From contig NC_081414.1 of assembly GCF_030272615.1 (NCBI RefSeq), positions 310,249,164-310,313,163 of the forward strand: a DNA stretch of 64,000 bases, written 5' to 3'. Both the position numbers and the translations under genes were made by a program. The DNA is from Cryptomeria japonica. Taxonomy: Eukaryota; Streptophyta; Pinopsida; Cupressales; Cupressaceae. This document shows positions 55,170 to 64,000 of this stretch, piece after piece. How positions within the stretch are numbered: position 1 is the stretch's first letter; each line of letters begins with the position of its first letter. The notes under the pieces were generated by a model. It made no database searches, was not told the origin of the DNA, and saw only the letters and a program-made list of their open reading frames with translations.

Positions 55170-56060
55170 AATTTGAATCTCAAAACTTCTTAATGAGCCT
55201 CCTATGAAGCCAGTTAAGAAGTTGAAGGGTCTTGGCAGTAAATTTGCTTTTCGTGGTGATGATACTCATATTCATGGAGGCACTACTATTTATTCCATGA
55301 TGATCCTTTGGACTCTTGAGAGTGCTCCTGAAGAAGTTATATTTGGTGGATTTGAAAAGCACACATAGAGGCTTTGATTCCAAGGTAATATAAAAATGGG
55401 GTCTAAAGGAGCTAATCTTGGCACATATGGACAGTTGATTGTTAATCTTATTTAACCCATATTATTAGACACAAAAAAAGGCCTTGTTATCTCGTACTGA
55501 TTTTTCTTGAGGATGTTGATCCCTCTACTTATGATGAGCAACAATCTAAGCATACACCAAAGTTTGATTCCTCTCAACCAAAAAAATCACATTATAGCCC
55601 TTCACCTAATTCTTCTCCTAGAGAGGAGTGACTAGAGCACCGTGCAGCCATGGGAAAGAGGAAGCAACAATCAAAACATCGATTATCTACAACTAATCCA
55701 TGGCAGCATCTACTGATTTTGGCATCCTCATTTTGGAGAGAGGAGGTATTCTAGCCTCTAGCTAGGTCATATTTTGGCCAGAGGATGTATTATGACCTTA
55801 AAGGGCAAATTTTGGAAGGAGGCAATCTAAATCTCTATCTAGGTCCCAACATTGTTGTTTCCATACTTTTAACCATATCAAGAGGAATCAATTGAAAAAT
55901 TAGTGTTCAGTGTCTTGTGGCCATTGATTGTGTATGGATTGATGTTGACTCATGGACATATTTATGCTTGTGTTTTAGGGCATCATATATATTAGGTTCT
56001 TTATCATTGGGACCTCTTTCCTCTGACCATTAATCTTGCATTTACATTAATGATTTGGAA
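55170..56060 (+). pseudogene. Unrecognised coding-like relic
   Basis: The plus strand holds a run of about 60 codons without stop (P-P-M-K-P-V-K-K-L-K-G-L-G-S-K-F-A-F-R-G-D-D-T-H-I-H-G-G, 55190-55370). After frame changes come D-V-D-P-S-T-Y-D-E-Q-Q-S-K-H-T-P-K-F (55510-55565) and H-Y-S-P-S-P-N-S-S-P-R-E-E (55590-55630). Codon-like composition differs from the surrounding AT-rich DNA. It could be a fragment of a host gene or of another transposon. No family is recognised. Confidence 0.3.
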
Positions 56061-56425
56061 TTGAGGAAGGATCAACTTCATCAAGGATATATGTGATTGA
56101 TCAAAAGATGACCTTGTTGGGCAATAGATTGTTTGGATTCGGTTTGTCGATGTTCTTTTCTGCAGTAACCACTAACTGTAAGCTTCTCACCAAGACACAA
56201 AAGAGGTGACCAAGTTTTATCAAACAAGGAAGAAATCTATCCTCAAATTACGGAATCAAAAGACCAATTAACAAGAGGAATAAGGATCTCTTCTGCACTT
56301 TGAGCCCAACCAAGCTCGAGAGGGTGTTCCCAAAGATCCTTTTAAGATAAAACAAACAAAAGATTAAAATGAATCCACACACAAAGATGACTCTAATTTT
56401 AGCTTTGATAGTTGTTTTTTGTGGA

Positions 56426-56430
56426 GGATT
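56426..56430. repeat. Target-site duplication GGATT, left copy
   Basis: GGATT precedes the left LTR of copia element 2 and recurs exactly at 62953-62957. Confidence 0.9.
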
Positions 56431-57373
56431 TGTTGTTTATAATTAGGGCCTGGCGGATTCCAATTGCCTTGGGCAACATTGGAATCTGCCTACGGGGGCC
56501 AGCCCCTTCTTCAATATATAGGACCAGGCCCTATATCTTTTGGCCACTCCAAAAGGTCCCCACGCTACACTCACAAAAGGAATTAAATAAACCCACGCTA
56601 TACCTTGATAGGGCCGACCCTATCCTCTACACACAAAAAGGAATTAAATAAATTAATGAAATTAAAAGGATCAAGCCGACTTGATTAGGAGTGTTTGCTC
56701 TCCTCTAAATAAGACATTTATCTCTCACAATATAATCAATGTAGTCTGCAAGTAAATGCGAAATATATCCTTCTTGTGCAGCGAACTCCTTTACAAGCAG
56801 TAGGTCACAGCGAATATATCCTTCTTGTGGAGCGAACTCCCTTACAAGCAGTAGGTTACAGCGAACTACATGTATGTGCAGATCTAAGTGGTGATCACAG
56901 CGAATTCCATGTATGTGCAGATCCAATTAGTGATCACAGCGAACTCCATGAATGTACAGCAGATCTAATTGGTGATTACAAAGACAGGGATCTCCATTGA
57001 AGGCTCAAGCAAAGGACTGCAACTAGTTGAAAGGTGCATACACAGCAAGACAAGTTAGAAGGACTGTAAAACATGATCACTATCAACAAACTAGTTGTGT
57101 AGTCTTCTATACCATCTTCCTTGTGGCTGCAACTTCTATACTCCAGATAAGTGTGTAATTGTCAATTGAATCTAAAACCATAATCAAATCTGAGGATCTT
57201 TTCTGGCTGGGTTTTTCCTCCTAGGAGGTTTTCCCAGGGTAACTTTGTCTTGTCTCTTTTGCATTCATTTCTTACCATGCTTAAATCTGAAAACCAATAA
57301 ATCTAATTAACCTAGTTGGAAACAAATTCTGATTTTCTGAGTATCATCTAATCTGAAAGTGCTAAAATTAACA
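56431..57373 (+). repeat. 5' LTR of copia element 2
   Basis: It runs TGTTGTTTATAATTAGG ... GTGCTAAAATTAACA. Its middle holds short tandem repeats: TATCCTTCTTGTGCAGCGAACTCC-type units (split here as TCCTTCTTGTG and GCGAACTCC, 56768-56850) and CATG(T/A)ATGTGCAGATC..GTGATCACAGCGAA units (56870-56960). Confidence 0.94.
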
Positions 57374-57385
57374 TGGTATCAGAGC
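57374..57385 (+). other. Primer binding site of copia element 2
   Basis: TGGTATCAGAGC immediately follows the LTR and matches the complement of the plant initiator tRNA-Met 3' end without mismatch. Confidence 0.95.
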
Positions 57386-57466
57386 TATATGCTAGATCAA
57401 ACTTTCAGATTCAGAATTTAGTATTCGTTTATTTTCAGATTGGTGTAGCATTTGCAGGTCAGGTCA

Positions 57467-58305
57467 ATGGGGCTGAAAGTTGAAGATAGGCTTGATGGGA
57501 ATCTCAATTTTACTGTATGGAAAGTTCGAATCAAGTTGGCTCTAGAGGAAGAAGATCTTCTCCAATTCATAGAAGTGAAAGAGCTAATTGAGCCTACGGA
57601 TGCAGCCGAGCTAAAACAATTCAAAAAGGATGTTGTCAAGGCCAGGAAGATTCTCATTGATTCAGTCAAAGACCATCTAGTCACCTCTATTGCCTCATTT
57701 ACCACTGCAAGGGAAATGTTCAGCCATCTACAAGGTACATATGAAGTTAACAATCTCAGTAGGGCAATTACTTTAAGACAACAACTACTTAATATCAAAA
57801 TGGCTAAAGAAGATTTTGTTATTTCCTACTTTATGAGAATTTCAGAACTAAAGAATCAGCTAGGTTTAAATGGCCATAACATGGAAGACAAAGACCTTGT
57901 CATGATTGCCCTAAATGGTCTACCTCACTCATGGGAGTCATTTATCCAAACCATTAGTGGCAGGACTTAGTTACCTACCCTTGATCGCCTTAAGAATGAT
58001 TGCATCCAAGAAGAGTCTCGCCTCATCACAAGAGGGCAAACCAAAAGTCCCCATGTAGATGATCATCACATGCTTGCAGCTCAATGCAAGAAAGGGGGAA
58101 TTGGAAGAAACCTTATCCAAAAAGAAATAGGAAATTCAGACCATTTAGTTCCCAACACCCTTGGAAGAAACCAAGAGATACCTCGCGTGTCCGATGCTTT
58201 AGATGTGACAAATTTGATCACTATGCTAAAGAATATCAGAATAACCCTAACCAAAGTGAAGCCAACCTAAATGAAGTCTCAGAACAAAACGATGACTTCT
58301 TATTC
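57467..58305 (+). pseudogene. Copia element 2 gag
   Basis: The likely start is M-G-L-K-V-E-D-R-L (57467), which lines up with M-V-N-G-L-K-V-E-D in element 1. N-F-T-V-W-K-V-R-I-K-L-A-L-E-E, V-T-S-I-A-S-F-T-T-A-R-E-M-F and L-N-G-L-P-H-S-W-E-S-F-I-Q-T-I-S-G-R-T follow. A TAG at 57968-57970 interrupts it and a shift near 58095 (in a run of G) changes the frame. The zinc knuckle C-F-R-C-D-K-F-D-H-Y-A-K-E-Y has lost the last Cys (Tyr) and the usual Gly before His (Asp); in element 1 both are intact. Confidence 0.92.
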
Positions 58306-59640
58306 ATCTCCGCTTTGTCTAGCAGTGTTCCTTCAGATAGCAATACATGGTTGATTGACAATGGTGCCTCCAGACACATCACAGGTTACTATGATCACCT
58401 TTCAGGCTTAGTAGAAAAGGATACCAGCCTTCACGTTGTAATTGGTGATGACGCTCGTTATTCGGTAAGAGGTTCTGGCTCTACTTCTCTGAATTTAGAT
58501 TCTGGTATTTTCTTGTACCTTAGTGATATCTTGTTTGTTCCGGGAATTAAAAGAAACCTAATTTCCATTTCTACTCTAGAAGATAAAGGTTATCAAATTC
58601 CATTTTCTGAGGGAAAAGTTCTTGCTTGGCCTAAGAAAGCTAGTTTTAAATCTGCTCGTATAATTGGTCATAGATATGATAGTCTTTATAAGCTCTCTAC
58701 TAACCCTATTCAAGCCCTCATTAATGAGGCTTTGGAATCCTGTGAGTTATGGCATAGAAGACTTGGACACTTGCATTATCAAGCTCTTCCATCCCTTGAA
58801 AAGTTAGTCAAAGGTATGCCTAAACTCAGTCAAATTCATGATAACACTTGTAAAGGTTGTGCTATAGGCAAAAATGTTAAAAGTCCATTTCATAAAAGTG
58901 AAAATAGAGCTAAAGACAAACTAGAACTTGTTCACTCTGATTTATGTGGTCCTATGTCTATAACATCTCCTAGTGGATTTCTTTATTACGTAATCTTCAT
59001 AGATGATTTTTCTAGGAAAATTTGGATCTACTTCTTGAAATCCAAAGAATCTAATGAAGTCTTAAGTAAATTTAAAGAGTTTAAAGCATTAACTAAAACC
59101 TCCTCTGGTAAAAGAATTAAATGTTTAAGATCTGACAATGGAGGTGAATACACCTCCGGTAGCTTTTATGATTTTTGTGTTGAATCAGGAATTAAGAGGG
59201 AGTTTTGTGTTCCATACAATCCTCAACAAAATGGTGTTGCTAAAAGAAAGAATAGGACTATTGTGGAGGCTGCAAAGGCTATGATCCACGATCAAGACTT
59301 GCAGACCTTCCTATGGGCTAAGACTTCTAGAACAGCAGTGTATATCCAGAATAGATGTCCTCATCGTGTTCTAAAGAACATGACCCCGGAAGAAGCCTTC
59401 ACAAGATCCAAACCAGACATTAGTTGCCTCAGAATCTTTGGAAGTCCCGTTTATGTTCATGTGCCCAAGGAAAAGCGATCAAAGTTGGAACCCTCCGGAA
59501 AGAAAGGCATGCTAGTTGGGTACAGTGAATCCTCCAAGGCATCCAGGATTTACATCCTGGGTCAAAGGTATGTTGAGGTAAGTAGGGATGTTACATTTGA
59601 AGAAGACATTGCTTTTAAGAAATCGAAAGGTTCTTGTGTT
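58306..59640 (+). pseudogene. Copia element 2 protease and integrase
   Basis: The frame is open from 58084 to 60381. The protease site reads W-L-I-D-N-G-A-S-R-H-I-T-G, so the Ser of D-S-G is Asn. Integrase has L-W-H-R-R-L-G-H-L-H-Y and C-K-G-C-A-I-G-K. In the core the first two Asp are kept (H-S-D-L-C-G-P-M and L-R-S-D-N-G-G-E-Y), but the position of the catalytic Glu reads Lys (N-G-V-A-K-R-K-N-R-T, against G-V-A-E-R-K-N in element 1). The C-terminal block K-K-G-M-L-V-G-Y-S-E-S-S-K-A is present. Both enzymes are probably inactive. Confidence 0.94.
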
Positions 59641-61483
59641 ATTGATGAAGCTAATGACAATCAAGATATAAATGTTGATACTAACCCTAAGATTCAGAGG
59701 GAGCAAGTTGAACCTCCACCTCAAGATGATCATGATGATCCACCAGAACCCATGAATCCCACTGATATTCCTAGTGACATTGTCATTACCAAAAAGAGGC
59801 CTCTCTGGGTAAGAAACACCATTCAAGAAGCTGAAAGATTTGCTGCTCCCAGTGGCACCTTCCGTGAAACTAAGAGACCTCAGGTATTCTCCAACTACGT
59901 TGATTTGATGTGCAATCTCATTGAAACTGAACCTTGCAATGTTGAAGAAGCTTTGATTCATCATGCCTGGAAGCTTGCTATGGATGAAGAATATCAATCA
60001 ATCATCAAGAATGATGTGTGGGACATTGTGCCAAGACCCAAAGGTAAATCGATTGTTTCCTCTAAATGGTTATTTAAAATTAAACATAATGTTGATGGTA
60101 GTATTGAAAAATATAAGGCTAAATTTGTAGCTCGTGGTTTTTCTCAAAAGGAAGGCATAGACTATGAAGAAACTTTTGCTCCTGTTGCTAGATATACTTC
60201 TATTAGAACGATAATAGCCATTGCTGCTGCTAGGGGTTGGAAACTACATCAGAAGGATGTTAAGACTGCCTTCCTCAATGGTGTCATTGAGGAAGAAGTC
60301 TATATTGAGCAACCTGAAGGTTATGAGATTCAGGATAGATTAACCCATGTGCAGGTTAAAGAAAGCTCTGTATGGCCTTAAACAAGCTCCTCGTGCTTGG
60401 TATGAAAGAATTGATAAATACTTGTTAAGTCTAGGCTTTTGTAAAAATGATGCTGACTCTAACATATACTTTAAAATAGCCAATGATGAAATGCTAATTC
60501 TAGTTCTTTATGTGGATGACTTATTCCTTACTGGTAAAGATGAACTCATTATTAGATGCAAGAAAGAACTAGCTTCAGAATTTGAAATGAAAGATTTAGG
60601 TCAAATGCATTATTTTCTAGGTCTAGAAGTATGGCAAAGATCTAACGAAATTTTTCTAAGTCAAGGAAAGTATACTATTGACATTTTGAAAAGATTTAGA
60701 ATGATGAATTGTAAACCCATGTCTACTCCTATGGAATCTAACTTAAAGAAATTAAGTGTTTCTGCAGCTATCTCTGATTTTGCAGATCCATCCAAGTACC
60801 GGCAATTGATTGGATCACTGATGTATCTAGTTAACACTAGACCAGACATATGTTTTGCTGTGAATGCTCTCAGCCAGTTCATGAGCATGCCCAAACATGT
60901 TCATCTTGTTGTAGCCAAGCATATCCTAAGATACTTGCGAGGCACAGTTGGTTTTGGGCTGAAGTATCCACTTGACACTCCAATAACCTTGGAAGGTTAT
61001 TCAGATGCAGACTGGGCTGGTAGCGTCAAAGACAGGAAAAGCACCTCCGGTATTTGTTTTAGCTTGGGATCTGCAGTGATCTCTTAGGCTTGCAGAAAAC
61101 AATCCTCAGTGGCACTGAGTACTGCTGAGTATATTGCAGCAAGTGTAGCTTCTAGAGAAGCAGTGTGGCTTCGTAAGCTTCTTGCTGGGCTGTTTGGTCA
61201 GCCATGGGATCCTACAGTTATTCACTGTGATAACCAGAGTTGTATTAAAATGTCTATCAATCTAGTGTTTCATGACAGGTCAAAACATGTGGAAACCCAC
61301 TATCATTTTATTCGGGATATGGTGCAAAGAGGTGCTATTCAGTTGAAGTATGTCAGCACTGATGAGCAAGTTGCAGATATTCTTACCAAGCCTCTATCCA
61401 AAGTGAAGTTTGTGCACTTCAGGGACAGACTTGGTATTGTGGAAAATGAAACCCTAATTGAGAGGGAGTCTCAATCTCAGTGA
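59641..61483 (+). pseudogene. Copia element 2 reverse transcriptase and RNase H
   Basis: RT has W-D-I-V-P-R-P-K-G-K, Y-K-A-K-F-V-A-R-G-F-S-Q, K-L-H-Q-K-D-V-K-T-A-F-L-N-G (Met of Q-M-D-V is Lys), then a shift near 60345, K-K-A-L-Y-G-L-K-Q-A-P-R-A-W-Y and L-V-L-Y-V-D-D-L-F-L-T-G with YVDD intact. RNase H has L-E-G-Y-S-D-A-D-W-A-G and K-S-T-S-G-I. A TAG then stands where W is expected (near 61085). A-L-S-T-A-E-Y-I-A-A (shortened by an in-frame deletion next to the Glu) and I-H-C-D-N-Q-S-C-I-K follow. The frame ends with R-E-S-Q-S-Q at 61483. Confidence 0.94.
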
Positions 61484-61501
61484 TACATTGTGTTGTATCA
61501 A

Positions 61502-61893
61502 ACCACCCTCTGCGGGCAATGTAAGGTGGTATTGTAAACTTCTCAAGGAGATGTATAATTATTAACCATCCTCTACGGGCAATGTAAGATGGTATTGTAA
61601 ATGTTAACCACCCTCTGCGGGCAATGTAAGGTGGTATTGTAAACTTCTCAGGGAGAAGTATAATTAGTAACCATCCTCTGCGGGCAATGTAAGATGGTAT
61701 TGTAAATGTTAAACCATCCTCTGCGGACAATGTAAGATGGTATTATAAAACTTCTCAGGGAGAATTGTAATTGCTAAACCATCCTCTGCAGACAATGTAA
61801 GATGGTATTAGTGTAACTGTTGACCATCCTCTACGGGCAATGTAAGATGGTAGAAAAGATCCTCTCCACCCTCTGCGGGCAATGCAAGGTGGA
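61502..61893 (+). repeat. Eight hairpin units of exactly 29 nt in the 3' untranslated region of copia element 2
   Basis: Units start at 61502, 61565, 61607, 61670, 61713, 61778, 61823 and 61865, and each spans 29 nt. Outer 6-bp stems are ACCACC/GGTGGT (two units), ACCATC/GATGGT (five units) and TCCACC/GGTGGA (one unit). Every unit pairs perfectly although the stem sequence varies. The loop side CTCTGCGGGCAATGTAA is conserved. Between some units lies a second small hairpin CTTCTC/GAGAAG (for example near 61646-61660). The array stands between the last stop codon and the polypurine tract. Confidence 0.93.
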
Positions 61894-61949
61894 TCCAGTC
61901 TATGCTTGTGTAGACGAAAGATTATGGCTATGATTCTCTGCCCTAATTA

Positions 61950-61957
61950 AGAGGGAG
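61950..61957 (+). other. Polypurine tract of copia element 2
   Basis: AGAGGGAG directly precedes the 3' LTR, the same octamer as in copia element 1. Confidence 0.9.
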
Positions 61958-62952
61958 TGTTGTTTATAATTAGGGCCTGGCGGATTCCAATTGCCTTGGG
62001 CAACATTGGAATCCGCCTAAGGGGGAATCCGCCTAAGGGGGCCAGCCCCTTCTTCAATATATAGGACCAGGCCCTATATCTTTTGGCCACTCCAAAAGGT
62101 CCCCACGCTACACTCACAAAAGGAATTAAATAAACCCACGCTATACCTTGATAGGGCCGACCCTATCCTCTACACACAAAAAGGAATTAAATAAATTAAT
62201 GAAATTAAAAGGATCAAGCCGACTTGATTAGGAGTGTTTGCTCTCCTCTAAATAAGACATTTATCTCTCACAATATAATCAATGTAGTCTGCAAGTAAAT
62301 GCGAAATATATCCTTCTTGTGCAGCGAACTCCTTTACAAGCAGTAGGTCACAACGAATATATCCTTCTTGTGCAGCGAACTCCCTTACAAGCAGTAGGTC
62401 ACAGCGAACTACATGTATGTGCAGATCTAAGTGGTGATCACAGTGAATTCCATGTATGTGCAGATCCAATTAGTGATCACAGCGAATTCCATGTATGTGC
62501 AGATCCAATTAGTGATCACAGCGAACTCCATGAATGTACAGCAGATCTAATTGGTGATTACAAAGACAGGGATCTCCATTGAAGGCTCAAGCAAAGGACT
62601 GCAACTAGTTGAAAGGTGCATACACAGCAAGACAAGTTAGGACTGTAAAACATGATCACTGTCAACAAACTAGCTGTGTAGTCTTCTATACCATCTTCAT
62701 TGTGACTGCAACTTCTATACTCCAGATAAGTGTGTAATTGTCAAATGAATCTAAAACCATAATCAGATCTGAGGATCTTTTCTGGCTGGGTTTTTCCTCC
62801 TAGGAGGTTTTCCCAAGGTAACTTTGTCTTGTCTCTTTTGCATTCATTTCTTACCATGCTTAAATCTAAAAACCAATAAATCTAATTAACCTAGTTGGAA
62901 ACAAATTCTGATTTTCTGAGTATCATCTAATCTGAAAGTGCTAAAATTAACA
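61958..62952 (+). repeat. 3' LTR of copia element 2
   Basis: It matches 56431-57373 with few substitutions. It is 52 bp longer through an extra 16-bp GGGGGAATCCGCCTAA copy near 62021-62036 and one additional unit of about 39 bp containing GCGAATTCCATGTATGTGCA near 62480-62520. Confidence 0.94.
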
Positions 62953-62957
62953 GGATT
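62953..62957. repeat. Target-site duplication GGATT, right copy
   Basis: Exact match to 56426-56430. Confidence 0.9.
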
Positions 62958-64000
62958 ACTATACATATAAATCATAGATCTCTTCTTTAGGGCAGTTGAG
63001 TTAAATGATGCAACATAAGATGAAAACTCGTCAGTAATCCCTATAGATGTATTCACTGGTAGTTGCTTACAACATCATTAACCAAATGATATAATATTAT
63101 ACACCAGGCCTCTAGTGATTTTATCAGTCATAGTTTCATAACAATTTTAACAAAGGTTCATTATACTAGACTGTGCATAATGGCAAAACACTAAACTACA
63201 AGAATTTATGTAAAATGAGTATTTTTTAATTTTTTATTAATTTAGATGGTCAGCCTTCAACTACTAGACCGGTGCCTACTACTGCAACAAGAGTCAAATC
63301 TAGATAAAAACTTAATGACAAAGTAATCCTGATATTCTGGGCTCTTTCTTGAACAGCTTCAACCCTCATATGACTTTCTATTTCAAAGTTAAACCTCTAC
63401 TTAATAATCCACAATCAATTTAAAAGATTCACATAATAGTCTTCAAAAGTTTGTACCCTAGCATGCAACCACACAAAGTAAAACAATTTTACAGCAACTC
63501 TTAAATGCAAACTAACACGGACCAATAGAAAGAATAGCAAATGTAAACTTAAGAATTCTTTGAATCCCCTAAAACTCTTTAAAGATGATGGAGACAATGA
63601 AAAAATGGAATAGAAGTAGTGCCTTCTATTGATTTTCTGAAAATAGTTTACAAAATCATCATAGATCTCATTTAGACTTAAAATGATTGACATTCCTACG
63701 CATTGGTACAAAAACAATTTACAACTTGACCCAGATGAGCTTGCTCGAAAATATGAACAAAGGCCAATGCTTTACATGGAAAATGCAAACTCATTATAGA
63801 TCTGCAACTAGGGCACATGGCCTTGAGAGAAAGACTTGGCCACTTTATATTTGTAGAGAGCACCTATGCTCATGACGTGACATCAGTGTCTTCAATGCTG
63901 ATGCATCAAAATCATGCAGCTGGGACCCAATGCACCTGCAGGCGTGAAAAAGCAATCTTCATCTAATTTGCCATCATGTTGATCATTAACAGTATTCAAA
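62958..64000. other. No gene seen
   Basis: AT-rich DNA without a recognisable coding region, repeat or LTR edge. Confidence 0.35.

Larger units (their letters stand above)
56431..62952 (+). mobile_element. Ty1/copia LTR retrotransposon 2, structurally complete but coding-dead
   Basis: Plus-strand element: 5' LTR 56431-57373, perfect primer site 57374-57385, gag-protease-integrase-RT-RNase H from 57467 to 61483, a 3' untranslated array of hairpin repeats (61502-61893), polypurine tract AGAGGGAG (61950-61957), 3' LTR 61958-62952, and GGATT at both ends. Only four frame breaks are visible (stop 57968-57970, shift near 58095, shift near 60345, stop near 61085). Key active-site residues have also changed. 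The LTRs are almost the same apart from two extra repeat units in the right one, so it is young. Confidence 0.95.

Noticed and set aside
61502-61893. CRISPR-like array (regularly spaced short hairpin repeats)
   Set aside because: The sequence between repeats is itself repeated, and the array lies inside a copia element between RNase H and the polypurine tract.

Overview
This window looks like an intergenic, transposon-packed stretch of a large, AT-rich land-plant nuclear genome. A gymnosperm is plausible from the style of the retrotransposon ORFs and LTRs, but the sequence does not prove it. I found no intact host gene, tRNA, rRNA or CRISPR array. Almost everything recognisable is a retrotransposon or the relic of one, and every coding region carries stops and/or frameshifts.

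Three LTR retrotransposons are complete in structure (two LTRs, perfect 5-bp target-site duplication, primer binding site, polypurine tract): a Ty3/gypsy chromovirus on the minus strand (8408-16972, TSD GCATC), a Ty1/copia element on the minus strand (21087-27036, TSD AACAA) and a related copia element on the plus strand (56431-62952, TSD GGATT). In each case the coding frame is broken although the two LTRs are still very similar.

Left to right: a hAT (DUF659-type) transposase relic (1-935); a LINE reverse-transcriptase relic (about 4880-5560); a minus-strand gag-like/coiled-coil ORF split into three pieces (8060-8407, 16978-18083, 19565-20560) by the chromovirus and by a solo LTR (18156-19564); copia element 1; CGTAC-rich low-complexity DNA and a gag-like relic (27042-29590); a nest of related LTRs in both orientations (29560-40985) enclosing a degenerate Tat/Athila-like gypsy pol (32250-35320); a long decayed ORF of unknown family with a well-formed intron in its 5' leader (40990-44857); two blocks of short repeats built on the same GCGAACTTC core in opposite orientation (about 45100-48012); another LTR of the chromovirus family (about 48590-50509); an unknown coding relic split by further LTR-like DNA (50530-54360); copia element 2; and about 1 kb of unremarkable DNA.

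The most interesting signals are structural. Copia element 2 carries, between its last stop codon and its polypurine tract, eight hairpin units of exactly 29 nt whose stems vary in a compensated way. Copia element 1 has homologous hairpins in the same place. The long unknown ORF, and its possible distant kinship with the split gag-like ORF, is the best candidate for an undescribed transposon-associated protein family. The nested insertions also give a clear relative chronology.
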